The notes under the pieces: generated by a model
What the model saw: only the letters and a program-made list of their open reading frames with translations
Told to the model about the DNA's origin: nothing
Databases searched by the model: none
From: JBOGDS01 sp050743075
Lineage (GTDB): Bacteria > Actinomycetota > Actinomycetes > Jiangellales > Jiangellaceae
Reading direction: 5' to 3'
Assembly (NCBI GenBank): GCA_050743075.1
Contig: JBOGDS010000003.1
Span: 15,385-79,384, forward strand
Length of the DNA: 64,000 nt
In this document: positions 54,003-62,434 of the stretch, piece after piece
How the letters are laid out: the number at the start of each line of letters is the position of its first letter
Numbering within the stretch: position 1 is the first letter of the stretch
Program-made: the position numbers and the translations under genes

Positions 54003-54215
54003 CCCCACTCCGTGTCCGCTCGGGCCTGGTTCACCTCGCGGCTGAGCGCCCAGGCGTCCGCCACCGGACGCAGGTGCCCGAGCTTGTCGGGGTTGATCAC
54101 CGAGCGGATCGTCTGGATCTGCCCGTCGAGGATGCGAGCGCGAAGGTGCCGAGGACCTTGTTGTCCCGGTCGCGGAAGATCGCGCCCGGCTGGCCGCTCA
54201 CCTCGATATCGGACG
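54003..54215 (-). pseudogene. Fragment of an ECF41 sigma factor C-terminus
   Basis: On the minus strand this stretch encodes the end of a SigJ-like SnoaL domain (SGQPGAIFRDRDNKVL, then after a frameshift near 54145, ILDGQIQTIRSVINPDKLGHL and VADAWALSREVNQAR). It is clearly similar, base by base, to the 3' end of sigJ at 43903-44090. No sigma domain precedes it. It is a decayed duplicate fragment between the AraC gene and an alpha/beta hydrolase. Confidence 0.85.
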
Positions 54216-54331
54216 TTTGTCCAGCTCAGGGCGGCTCTGGAGGTTGTCTCGTGCTCGGGCGGACCCGCCCGTTCCGTCCATCCCGTCCCTCCCCCGACTC
54301 TGAAGTCGGTGGCTGCCCCTAGGTTTGCGAC

Positions 54332-55042
54332 ATGACCACCACACCGATCGTTCTGGTTCCTGGGTTCTGGCTGGGCGCGTGGGCCTGGGACGAGGTCGCC
54401 GCCGCCCTGCGCGCCGACGGGCACGACGTCACCGCGGTGACGCTGCCCGGTCTCGAGTCGGCTGACACCGACCGGTCCTCGATCACGCTGGAAGACCACG
54501 TCGACGCGATCTGCGAGGCGGTGGCGGCGGCGGGGCCTCCCGTCGTGCTCGCCGTGCACAGCGGTGCCGGCGCCCCGGGCTACGGGGTCACAGACCGGAT
54601 CCCCGAGCAGATCGCGGCGATGGTCTACGTCGACACCGGCCCGGCGAAGGGCGCGCTCGATCCCGACTTCGACGGTGTCGAGAAGCCGCTGCCCTCGCGG
54701 GAGGAGCTCGAGGAGGAGGAGAACCTCGACGGGCTCACCGAGGAGCAGCTCGAGACGTTCCGGCAGCGGGCAGTTCCCGAGCCGGGTACGGCGCTGCGCG
54801 AGGCCCTCGAGCTGCGCAACGACGCGCGCCTCGACGTGCGGAGCACGGTCGTGTGCACGGCGTTCACGTCCGAGCAGTACAAGGAAGCCGTCAAGGAGGG
54901 CTATGCGTTTCTCGCCGGCCTGGCCGAGCTGCGCGACGTGACCTGGGTCGACGTACCGACGAGCCACTGGCCGATGTGGTCGCGCCCGCAGGATCTCGCC
55001 GCGGTCATCGGCAACGTCGCGCAAGGCGCATCCGGGGCCTGA
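54332..55042 (+). CDS. Alpha/beta hydrolase
   Basis: A 236-residue single-domain hydrolase with the N-terminal oxyanion loop VLVPGFWLGAWAW, a nucleophile elbow HSGAG in place of the common GxSxG, and the catalytic His region in PTSHWPMWS near the end. The cap region is Glu-rich. It could be an esterase or lactonase. Transcribed alone, ATG 54332; 30 bases separate it from the ABC remnant that follows. Confidence 0.82.
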   Translation: MTTTPIVLVPGFWLGAWAWDEVAAALRADGHDVTAVTLPGLESADTDRSSITLEDHVDAICEAVAAAGPPVVLAVHSGAGAPGYGVTDRIPEQIAAMVYVDTGPAKGALDPDFDGVEKPLPSREELEEEENLDGLTEEQLETFRQRAVPEPGTALREALELRNDARLDVRSTVVCTAFTSEQYKEAVKEGYAFLAGLAELRDVTWVDVPTSHWPMWSRPQDLAAVIGNVAQGASGA

Positions 55043-55136
55043 CGGACCGATCACCAGAGCCGTGTCGTGGGGACGCGGACGACGTTGCCGAGAACGACAC
55101 CGGCGCAAGGAGTTCTTGACGCCCCCGATCGAGATC

Positions 55137-55149
55137 GAGAGAGAGAGAG
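55137..55149 (+). repeat. Short (GA) dinucleotide tract before livG
   Basis: A (GA)6G run is followed, in the livG frame, by residues resembling the end of a LivM-type permease (RPDGIVDPRG). The 55043-55239 stretch otherwise has no gene and may be a deletion scar of the upstream transport operon. Confidence 0.4.
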
Positions 55150-55239
55150 CACCTTTATGGGCCGGCGTTTCGGCCCGACGGCATCGTCGATCCGCGAGGA
55201 GTCGCAGCAGCAGGTCCGCGACCGGCAGGAGGTCACGAC

Positions 55240-55971
55240 ATGACCGTCCTGCAGACCAGCGACCTGACCAAGGCCTTCGGTGGCGTGCGTGCCGTCGACG
55301 GCGTCAGCGTCGAACTGCGCGACGGCCTGGTGAACGGCCTGATCGGGCCCAACGGTTCGGGAAAGACCACCTTCTTCAACCTGGTCACCGGGATGATCAG
55401 GCCCGACGCCGGGCACGTGGTCGTCCACGGGCGCGACGTGACGGGGTGGTCGCCACACCGGATCGCCCATGTCGGGCTCGGCCGGACCTTCCAGCTGTGC
55501 CGGGTCTTTCCACGGCTCAGCGTGCTGGACAATATGCTGGTGGCGCTGCGGCGCACGCGCCTGCGCGAGGTGCTGGGCGGACTGGGCAACCGGGCGGACA
55601 CCGATCGGGCCCGGACGTGGCTGACGCGGGTCGGCCTCGACCACCTGGAGCGGGCGGAGGCGAGAGACCTCTCGTTCGGTCAGCAGAAGCTGCTGGAGCT
55701 TGCCGCCGTGCTGATGGCAGAGCCGTCGCTGATCCTGCTCGACGAGCCGGCCGGCGGTGTCAACCCGGCACTGATCGAGCGGATCGCGGGCCTGGTCCGC
55801 GACCTCAACGGTGAAGGCCGGACGTTCCTCGTCGTCGAGCACAACATGGATCTCGTCATGAGCCTCTGCGACCACGTCGTCGTCTTCGACCGCGGGAAGC
55901 CGATCGTCGCCGGCACACCGGCCGAGGTCCAGGCCGACGAGCGGGTGCTGGAGGCGTATCTCGGTGTCTGA
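55240..55971 (+). CDS. livG: Branched-chain amino acid type ABC transporter ATPase (LivG)
   Basis: A 243-residue ATPase with Walker A GPNGSGKTT, the ABC signature region LSFGQQKLLELA, Walker B LILLDEPAGGVNP and the LivG-specific Asp/Gly features. It would energise a Liv-type importer. However, no binding protein or permease genes are upstream, only a possible LivM tail, and its partner livF is broken. The gene may be a leftover unless it serves permeases encoded elsewhere. The stop overlaps livF by eight bases. Confidence 0.88.
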   Translation: MTVLQTSDLTKAFGGVRAVDGVSVELRDGLVNGLIGPNGSGKTTFFNLVTGMIRPDAGHVVVHGRDVTGWSPHRIAHVGLGRTFQLCRVFPRLSVLDNMLVALRRTRLREVLGGLGNRADTDRARTWLTRVGLDHLERAEARDLSFGQQKLLELAAVLMAEPSLILLDEPAGGVNPALIERIAGLVRDLNGEGRTFLVVEHNMDLVMSLCDHVVVFDRGKPIVAGTPAEVQADERVLEAYLGV

Positions 55972-56726
55972 GCCCATCTTCGAGATCCGTGACATCGAGG
56001 CCGGCTACGGCCGGGCCGCGCTGGTGCTACGCGGGCTGTCGGTGAGCGTCGACGCGGGCGACGTCGTCTGCCTGGTCGGGCCGAACGGCGCCGAAGTCGA
56101 CGGTCCTGAAGGTCGCGAGCGGCCTTCTGCGTCCCCGGTCCGGACGGGTCCTGCTGCGGGGTGAGGACGTGACCGGCCTGCGCCCGCAGGAGCTCCTCCG
56201 CAGGGGGATCGCCCACGTGCTCCAGGGGCACAGCGTCTTCCCCGAGATGACCGTCGAAGAGAACGTCCGGCTCGGCGCGTACAGCATCCGCGACGCCGCG
56301 CTCGTCACCCAGCGCTGCAGACGGGTGAAGGAGATCTTCCCGATCGTCGGCGAACGCTGGAAGACGACGGCAGGGCTGCTCTCCGGCGGTCAGCAGAAGC
56401 AGGTCGAGTTCGCCCGGGCCATGATGCTCGAGCCCGCGGTGGTGCTGCTGGACGAGCCGTCGATGGGCCTGGATCCGCGTACGACCAGCACGGTCTTCGA
56501 GCAGATCGCGCGGATGCGCGAGATCGGCACCGCGGTCATGATCGTGGAGCAGAACGCCCGCCGCGCCCTGCAGATGGCCGACGTGGGCTGCGTGCTCGAC
56601 CTCGGGCGCATCCACCTGTCCGGGCCCGCCGGCGAGCTTCTCGCCGACCCGTCGTTGGGCGCCCTCTATCTCGGCGGCAGTGCCGCCCGTACCGCGTCCG
56701 CAAGCCTGACCGACCCGGGAGAGTGA
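55964..56726 (+). pseudogene. livF: Branched-chain amino acid type ABC ATPase (LivF), frameshifted in the Walker A motif
   Basis: The frame starting at GTG 55964 reads a normal LivF N-terminus (IEAGYGRAALVLRGLSV, then VCLVGPNGA). At about 56093, inside the P-loop codons, two bases are missing, so the Gly-Lys-Ser is lost and the frame shifts. The remainder continues in another frame (VLKVASGLL, RPRSGRVLL, then GLRPQELLRRGIAHVLQG). It has intact signature LLSGGQQKQVEFARA and Walker B VVLLDEPSMGLDP to 56726. Translation from GTG 56169 would lack the ATP site. It overlaps the next gene by four bases. Confidence 0.9.
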
Positions 56727-57880
56727 CAGTGCCGACGAGGACCGTGACCATCGCCATGAACGGCGTGACCGGGCGGATGGGCCGCAACCAGCACCTGGCC
56801 CGTTCGATCCTGGCCATCCGGGACCAGGGGGGCGTGGCGCTCGGTGGCGGCGACGTGATCTGGCCGGAGCCCATCCTGGTCGGCCGCGACGCGTCCCGGC
56901 TGGCTGCGGTCGCCAAGGAGAGTGGCCTGGACCGGTACAGCACCGATCTCGCGGCCGTGCTCGACGACCCGGCCGTCGACGTCTACTTCGACGCCACCGC
57001 GACGGGTGCTCGACCCGCCGGCGTGCGGGCAGCCATCCTGGCCGGCAAGGCGGTCTACTGCGAGAAGCCGCTGTCGACATCTGCGGCCGAGGCGGCCGAG
57101 CTTGCGGCATTGGCAACATCCACCGGCGTCAAGAACGGCATCGTCACCGACAAGCTGTTCCTGCCCGGCCTGCGCAAGCTCGATCGGGCGGTCCGCAGTG
57201 GCTTCTTCGGCCGGCTGCTCTCGGTGCGGTGCGACTTCGGGTACTGGGTCTTCGAGGGGCATCAGGAGCCGTCCCAGCGGCCGAGCTGGAACTACCGGCG
57301 GGAGGAGGGCGGTGGCATGGTCCTGGACATGTTCCCGCACTGGCAGTACGTCCTCGAGGCGTTGTTCGGTGACGTCCGGTCGGTCCTCTGCCATGCCGTG
57401 ACCCACATCCCGGAACGGGTCGACGAGCAGCGTGCGGCCTACGCCGCGACTGCCGACGACGCCGCCTACGCCCTGATGGAGCTCGACGGCGGCGCGGTGG
57501 CCTCGTTCACGTGCTCGTGGGCGACGCGGGTGTGGCGCGACGAGCTCGTCGAGTTCCAGGTCGACGGCACGCTGGGCTCCGCGGTGGCCGGCCTGCGCAA
57601 CTGCCACCTGCAGCCCCGGTCGGCGACACCGCGGCCGGTGTGGAACCCGGACATCTCCAACCCGATCGACTTCCGCTCCACCTGGGTCGAGGCGCCGGCG
57701 GTCGATCCCGAGGAGAACGCGTTCAAGCACCAATGGGAGGCGTTCCTACGCCACGTCGTCGCCGACGAACCCTTCGACCAGACGCTCCAGTCCGGCGCGC
57801 GCGGGTCGCTGCTCGTGGAGCTGGCGCTGCGCTCGTCGGTGGAACGGCGCTGGGTCGACGTGCCGCCACGGGAGCTCTGA
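56723..57880 (+). CDS. Gfo/Idh/MocA-family oxidoreductase
   Basis: A 385-residue NAD(P)-dependent dehydrogenase with the N-terminal Rossmann fold (MNGVTGRMGRNQHL), the conserved EKP motif (YCEKPLST) and the C-terminal alpha/beta domain (GGGMVLDMFPHWQYVL). It probably oxidises a sugar or inositol-like compound; the neighbouring DUF993 and isomerase genes support a carbohydrate route. GTG 56723 overlaps the livF stop, so translation is coupled to it. Confidence 0.9.
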   Translation: MTVPTRTVTIAMNGVTGRMGRNQHLARSILAIRDQGGVALGGGDVIWPEPILVGRDASRLAAVAKESGLDRYSTDLAAVLDDPAVDVYFDATATGARPAGVRAAILAGKAVYCEKPLSTSAAEAAELAALATSTGVKNGIVTDKLFLPGLRKLDRAVRSGFFGRLLSVRCDFGYWVFEGHQEPSQRPSWNYRREEGGGMVLDMFPHWQYVLEALFGDVRSVLCHAVTHIPERVDEQRAAYAATADDAAYALMELDGGAVASFTCSWATRVWRDELVEFQVDGTLGSAVAGLRNCHLQPRSATPRPVWNPDISNPIDFRSTWVEAPAVDPEENAFKHQWEAFLRHVVADEPFDQTLQSGARGSLLVELALRSSVERRWVDVPPREL

Positions 57881-57885
57881 GCGCA

Positions 57886-59046
57886 GTGCCCGGGCTGCTG
57901 TTGCCGACGCGGGACGGAGTGCTCGAGCCGTGGCGGCCCTCCGGCCGGACGCCGGTCGCCCCGGCCCCGCGTCCACCGTCGTCGCGGACCGCGTATGCGG
58001 CCGTACACGTGGTGGCCGATCCCCTCTCCCCCGCCGACCCGGCCGTGCGGACTGTGCTCGACTGGGACGCCACGATGGCCTTCCGCCGCCATGTGTGGTC
58101 GTGCGGGCTCGGCGTGGCCGAGGCGATGGACACCGCGCAGCGCGGCATGGGCCTGGACTGGTCGACTACTCGCGAGCTGATCGTCCGGACCGGCACGCAG
58201 GCGCGTGCCGTCGGCGGGGCGTGGTGTGCGGGCGTCGGCACCGACCAGCTGCTACCCGGGCCGGCGACGGTCGACGACGTCGTGACGGCCTGGCGTGAGC
58301 AGCTGGCCGTCGTGACCGCAGCGGGGGCCGTGCCGGTCGTCATGGCCAGCCGGGCACTGGCCGGCGCCGCCCGCGGTCCGGACGACTACCACCGGGCGTA
58401 CGGGAAGCTCCTGGCCGACGCCGACGGCCCGGTACTCCTGCACTGGCTCGGCGAACCGTTCGACCAGACGCTCGCCGGCTACTGGGGCCGTGCGGACGTC
58501 GGCGACGCGGCAACCGAGCTGGCGGCGCTGTGCCGGGAGCACGAGCGCGTCGTGGCGGGTGTCAAGGTCTCGGTGCTCGACGCGGACGTCGAGGTCGCGT
58601 TCCGCCGCGGGCTGCCGTCGTCGGTGGCGTGCTACACGGGCGACGATTTCTCGTATCCGCAGCTGCTTGCCGGTGATGATCACGGCTACAGCGAGGCCCT
58701 GCTGGGCATCTTCGACCCGATCGCCGCGGTGGCGTCCGCAGCCCTGGCCCGACTCGACGCCGGTCACGTCGCCGGTTTTCACGAGCTCCTCGACCCGACC
58801 GTCCGGCTGGCCCGGGAGATCTTCCGCGCGCCGACGCCCCACTACAAGGTCGGGGTCGTCTTCCTGGCGTACCTGGCGGGGCACCAGCGGCACCTGCGGA
58901 TGGTCGGTGGCCTCGAGTCCGCCCGGTCGATCGTCCATCTCGCCGAGGTGCTGCGCCGCGCCGACGCCGCCGGCGTGATCCCTGACCCCGACCTCGCGGT
59001 GGCCCGGATGCGCCCGCTGCTCGCAGCATCCGGCATCGATGGCTGA
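57886..59046 (+). CDS. DUF993 family protein (dihydrodipicolinate synthase-like TIM barrel)
   Basis: A 386-residue protein matching DUF993 (LDWDATMAFRRHVWSCGLGVAEAMDTAQRG; YTGDDFSYPQLLAGD). This family has a TIM-barrel fold related to aldolases and is consistently found with Gfo/Idh/MocA dehydrogenases and AP-endonuclease-like isomerases. Its reaction is not established; an aldolase or lyase step is likely. The GTG 57886 start is five bases after the previous stop. It overlaps the next frame by eight bases. Confidence 0.88.
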   Translation: MPGLLLPTRDGVLEPWRPSGRTPVAPAPRPPSSRTAYAAVHVVADPLSPADPAVRTVLDWDATMAFRRHVWSCGLGVAEAMDTAQRGMGLDWSTTRELIVRTGTQARAVGGAWCAGVGTDQLLPGPATVDDVVTAWREQLAVVTAAGAVPVVMASRALAGAARGPDDYHRAYGKLLADADGPVLLHWLGEPFDQTLAGYWGRADVGDAATELAALCREHERVVAGVKVSVLDADVEVAFRRGLPSSVACYTGDDFSYPQLLAGDDHGYSEALLGIFDPIAAVASAALARLDAGHVAGFHELLDPTVRLAREIFRAPTPHYKVGVVFLAYLAGHQRHLRMVGGLESARSIVHLAEVLRRADAAGVIPDPDLAVARMRPLLAASGIDG

Positions 59047-59780
59047 CGGCGCAGTCCTTGCGGCGGTCGTCGCCGCGTTCGTGGCCGGATCCCTGCTCAA
59101 GGGGGTGACCGGACTCGGGTTGCCGCCGGTCGTACTGCCCGTGCTCACACCACTCGTCGGTGTCGAGCACGCCGTGGCTGTGCTGGCGCTTCCGACCGTC
59201 GTCGGCAACGGGTGGTTGGCGTGGACCAACCGGCAGGCACGATCTGAGAACCCCTGGCTGGCGATCCTGGCGGCCACGGCCACCGTCGGTGGCGTCGCCG
59301 GGGCCTTCATCCTGGTCACAGTCGACGAGCGGGGTCCTGGCGGTCACACTGGTCCTCCTCGTTGTCACCATGATCGTCGTGCGGGTACGCAGACCGGACT
59401 GGCGACTGCGCCGGACGGCTGCGCGGGTGGGAGCCGCACCGGTGGGTCTTGTCGGTGGCGCCCTCCAAGGGGCGACCGGCCTGTCAGCAGCCGTCGTCGG
59501 AACGTGGACCAACGCTCTGGGCCTGTCCCGCGACGGCTTTGTCCTGACGACGTCGGTGGTCCTGCAGCTGGCGTCGCTGTCGCAAGCGGTGACGTAGGTG
59601 GGGCTCGGTGCGCTCTCCGGCGATCGGCTCTGGCAGGCCGGCCTGGCGTGCGGTCTCGTCCTGGCACTGCTGCCGGTCGGGCAACGGCTCGGACGCCGCT
59701 TGCACCCGGCGTGGTTCGACCGCCTGGTGCTCGTGGTCCTGCTCGGCTCGGCGACCGGGCTGCTCGTGGAGGTGCTGTGA
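59039..59780 (+). pseudogene. TSUP/TauE-family membrane permease, frameshifted and with an in-frame stop
   Basis: ATG 59039 begins a typical TSUP N-terminus (VAGSLLKGVTGLGLPPVVLPV). Near 59330 the frame shifts by one base. The second half (LAVTLVLLVVTMIVV, then GGALQGATGLSAAVVG) runs in the new frame until TAG 59595-59597. The protein's last helix follows in the same frame (GLGALSGDRLWQAG). Both changes would have to be corrected to make a protein. It may once have exported or imported an anion for this operon. The end still carries the RBS of the next gene. Confidence 0.85.
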
Positions 59781-60592
59781 TGGACCGGTTGAGCCTCAAC
59801 CAGATCACCGCGCGCGGATGGTCGCTGCCCGATGCCGTCGCGGGCTGTGCCCGGGCGGGCGTCGGGTGGATCGGTCTGTGGCGCGACAAGGTGGCCGAGG
59901 TCGGCGTCGACCACGCGGCGCGACAGGTACGGGCGCACGGCCTGCGGGTGTCGTCCCTGTGCCGGGGCGGCTTCTTCACCGGCATGGGGCCGGAGGGTCC
60001 TACGGGCGACGGCATCGCGGAGACCCGACGGGCATTGGAAGAGGCCGCCGCGTTGGAGGCCGCGGTGCTGGTTCTCGTCGTGGGCGGCGTGGCCGATCGT
60101 GATCTCGCGGGCTCCCGACGCCGGGTGGCAGACGCGCTCGAGCAGCTGGTGCCGGACGCGCTACGCCTCGGTGTCCGGATGGGACTCGAGCCGCCGCATC
60201 CGATGCAGTGCGCGCAGCGCTCGGTGCTCTCGACCCTCCACCAGGCGCTCGAGCTGGCTGCTCCGTACCCGGCGTCGGCGGTGGGCGTGGTGATCGACGA
60301 GTTCCACGTCTGGTGGGACCCCGCGATCGAGCAGTCCATCGCCGCGGCGCCGGGCCGGATCGCCAGCTTCCAGGTCTGCGACGAGCTGGTACCGCTGCCT
60401 GACACGCTCCTGGGCCGGGGGCTTCCCGGCCAGGGTCCCATCCAGCACCGGACGTTGCGCCGGTGGGTGGATGCGGCCGGCTACGACGGTCCCATCGAGG
60501 TGGAGATCTTCAACGCCGAGCTGTGGGCCCGGCCCGGCGACGAGGTGCTGGCCGACGTGATCTCGTCGTACCAGCAACACGTAGTCGGCTAG
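59780..60592 (+). CDS. Sugar-phosphate isomerase/epimerase (AP endonuclease 2 superfamily)
   Basis: A 270-residue TIM-barrel protein (SLPDAVAGCARAGVGWIGLW; LEPPHPMQCAQRS; DEFHVWWDP; EVEIFNAELWAR) with the metal-binding Glu/Asp/His pattern of xylose isomerase-like enzymes. GGAGGTG at 59768-59774 gives it its own RBS, so it can be translated despite the broken permease gene. It probably acts with the Gfo/Idh and DUF993 enzymes on one carbohydrate. Some members handle hydroxypyruvate or myo-inosose. Confidence 0.87.
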   Translation: MDRLSLNQITARGWSLPDAVAGCARAGVGWIGLWRDKVAEVGVDHAARQVRAHGLRVSSLCRGGFFTGMGPEGPTGDGIAETRRALEEAAALEAAVLVLVVGGVADRDLAGSRRRVADALEQLVPDALRLGVRMGLEPPHPMQCAQRSVLSTLHQALELAAPYPASAVGVVIDEFHVWWDPAIEQSIAAAPGRIASFQVCDELVPLPDTLLGRGLPGQGPIQHRTLRRWVDAAGYDGPIEVEIFNAELWARPGDEVLADVISSYQQHVVG

Positions 60593-60640
60593 CACCTGCA
60601 GCGCGCTCGTCGCCGTCCGACACCGCCGATGCGAGAGGGC

Positions 60641-60763
60641 TCAGGTGACGATCGCCGCCCGCCACAGCTCCGGTGGGATCTGGTTCCGGTCGGCGAAGTC
60701 GTCCCACGACGCGAAGCCCGGCGGCGGTGGCTCCTCCTCCGCCACCTGAAACCCCAGAGCCAT
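60641..60763 (-). CDS. Small ORF of 40 residues with strong ribosome binding site
   Basis: ATG 60763 is preceded by GGGAGGT at seven bases, one of the best RBSs in the window. The product of 40 residues is acidic and Pro/Trp-rich: MALGFQVAEEEPPPP, then GFASWDDFADRNQIPPELW, then RAAIVT. It has no signal peptide or membrane helix. It lies between the isomerase operon (plus) and the SDR gene (minus, 122 bases upstream). No family recognised; a regulatory peptide or a RiPP precursor is possible but unsupported, as no modifying enzyme is adjacent. Confidence 0.5.
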   Translation of the reverse strand: MALGFQVAEEEPPPPGFASWDDFADRNQIPPELWRAAIVT

Positions 60764-60884
60764 CTGGCTCACCTCCCGCCCTGGACGCTAGACGCAGCGT
60801 CCGACACCCAGCCCGGTCGCCGTGCCCTTCGACTGACCTGGGGCCGTCGTCGACGAGCGTGAACGCTGCGAGTCACCGGCGCTC

Positions 60885-61630
60885 TCACCGGCCGAGGAAG
60901 GCGCCTCCGTTGACGTGGAGAACTTGGCCCGTGATGTGGCCAGCCTGCGCCGAGGCGAGGAACAGCACCATGGCTGCGACATCGGCCGGCGTGCCGGCAC
61001 GCTGGTTGCGGGTCGCCGCCACCCGGCGCTCGATGCCGGCGTCGGTGAGGCGTCCACGGAAGAACTCCGTGTCGAGAATGAGCCCGGGCGATACCACGTT
61101 CGCCGTGATACCTCTCGGGCCGAGGTCGGAAGCCACGCTCGCCGTCCACGCCTCGATCGCCGCCTTCGCCGCCCCGTAGCTTCCGGCGCCCAGTCGTGCG
61201 GCGATCGACCCGATCGTGACGATCCGGCCGCCGTCGGGCAGCCGCGACATCAGGGCGGTCGTGACCAAGACAGCCGACACGACGTTCGCCTCGAAGTTCG
61301 CCCGCCAGTTGGCAGCCAGGATGCCGAGGTCGTCGGGATCGGGTCGGTCGAAGTCGGTGTGTTGCCGCCGGCGTTGTTGACCAGCACGTCTATCTGTGGC
61401 GGCAGCTCCCCCATTGCCGCCGTGACCGCCGGGTGATCCGAGGCGTCGAACACCACCGGCGTGGCGCCCAGCCGGAGCGCGGCCTCACGGAGCACGTCCG
61501 GCCGCCGCCCGGTGATCGTCACGGCGTCACCAGCATCGCGGAACGCCGCGGCGACGGCGTACCCGATGCCTGTCCCTCCCCCGGTCACCACGACCTGACG
61601 CACGACGATCTCCTCCGGCTCGATCGGCAC
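60885..61630 (-). pseudogene. Short-chain dehydrogenase/reductase, frameshifted
   Basis: The first part, from GTG 61630, contains the Rossmann motif GGGTGIGYA and the NNAG motif (LVNNAGGNT). Near 61364 the frame changes by one base. The second part (DFDRPDPDDLGIL, then ANVVSAVLV) carries the catalytic Ser region VTIGSIAA, the YxxxK motif SYGAAKAAI and the C-terminal GHITGQVLHVNGG to 60885. Joined, they give a normal SDR of about 250 residues. The gene is broken unless the shift is a sequence error. Confidence 0.85.
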
Positions 61631-61723
61631 AGGCCGACGATAGGCGCGCGGACACGATGCCCGGGTAGCGAGCCCGTTCGCCGACGGCGTACAACGTGCT
61701 GGCCGAAAGAGGGTCGCGCCGAC

Positions 61724-61770
61724 CGAAACGGTTCCGCTAGCTTGTCGACGAAACGAAACCGTTCCGTTTC
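61724..61770. promoter_or_regulatory. Palindromic TetR operators upstream of the TetR-MFS pair
   Basis: A 21-base imperfect palindrome at 61750-61770 (GAAACG ... CGTTTC) and a second, shorter copy at 61724-61736 (CGAAACGGTTCCG) share the half-site GAAACGG. Their place 20-70 bases before GTG 61793 suggests autoregulation by the TetR repressor encoded next. Confidence 0.7.
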
Positions 61771-61792
61771 ATCGGGGGTTGGAGGTGTCGCC

Positions 61793-62422
61793 GTGGTTCC
61801 CCTGGTCGCGCCCGCCCACAGCCGGCCGCGGGTCGAAGGCGAGCGGGAAGAAGAGATCCTCGACGCCGCCGTCCGCCTGCTGCTCGACCTGGGCTACGAC
61901 CGGCTCTCCCTGGACGCCGTGGCGCTCAAGGCGCGGGCCAGCAAGGCGACCCTGTACCGGCGGTGGCGGGGAAAGGCGGACCTCGTCGTCGACGCCGTGG
62001 CGCGCACCAAGCGGTGTCCCGAGCCGGTCGACCCCGACACCGGAAGGCTCCGCGATGACCTGGTGGCCATGGCCTGTTGCCACGGCGGACTCACCGACGA
62101 CGCACCACTGTCGGTGGTCGCTGGTCTGATGTCTGCCATGCACCACGACGCCGAGCTCAAGCGTGCGGTCCACGAGCGGTTCATCCAGCCGCGAGTGACC
62201 GCGGCCCGCACGGTGTTCGAGCGGGCGCAGCGGCGCGGCGAGATCGACTCCGGCGTCGACATCGAGTTGCTCATCGACGTGCTGCCCGGAATGGTGATGA
62301 ACCGACGCCTGTTGTTGGGGAAGTCCGTCGACGAGGACTTCATCACCCACGTCATCGACGACGTGGTGATGCCAGCCGCCCGTACCTCCTCCACTGCAGT
62401 CCCTACACGTCCGTCAAGCTGA
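61793..62422 (+). CDS. TetR-family transcriptional regulator
   Basis: A 209-residue repressor with N-terminal HTH (EEILDAAVRLLLDLGYDRLSLD; ASKATLYRRWRGKADLV) and a C-terminal ligand domain typical of TetR_C_16-like regulators. The GTG 61793 start has GGAGGT at 61781-61786. It lies twelve bases before the MFS gene and probably represses both itself and the pump; drug or metabolite binding would release it. Ligand unknown. Confidence 0.87.
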   Translation: MVPLVAPAHSRPRVEGEREEEILDAAVRLLLDLGYDRLSLDAVALKARASKATLYRRWRGKADLVVDAVARTKRCPEPVDPDTGRLRDDLVAMACCHGGLTDDAPLSVVAGLMSAMHHDAELKRAVHERFIQPRVTAARTVFERAQRRGEIDSGVDIELLIDVLPGMVMNRRLLLGKSVDEDFITHVIDDVVMPAARTSSTAVPTRPSS

Positions 62423-62434
62423 GAAGAGAGCTGT

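Noticed and set aside
53951..55108. Extension of the AraC frame to 535 codons on the minus strand
   Set aside because: It crosses an ECF41 fragment and the antisense of the hydrolase gene. Only the last 149 codons show homology.
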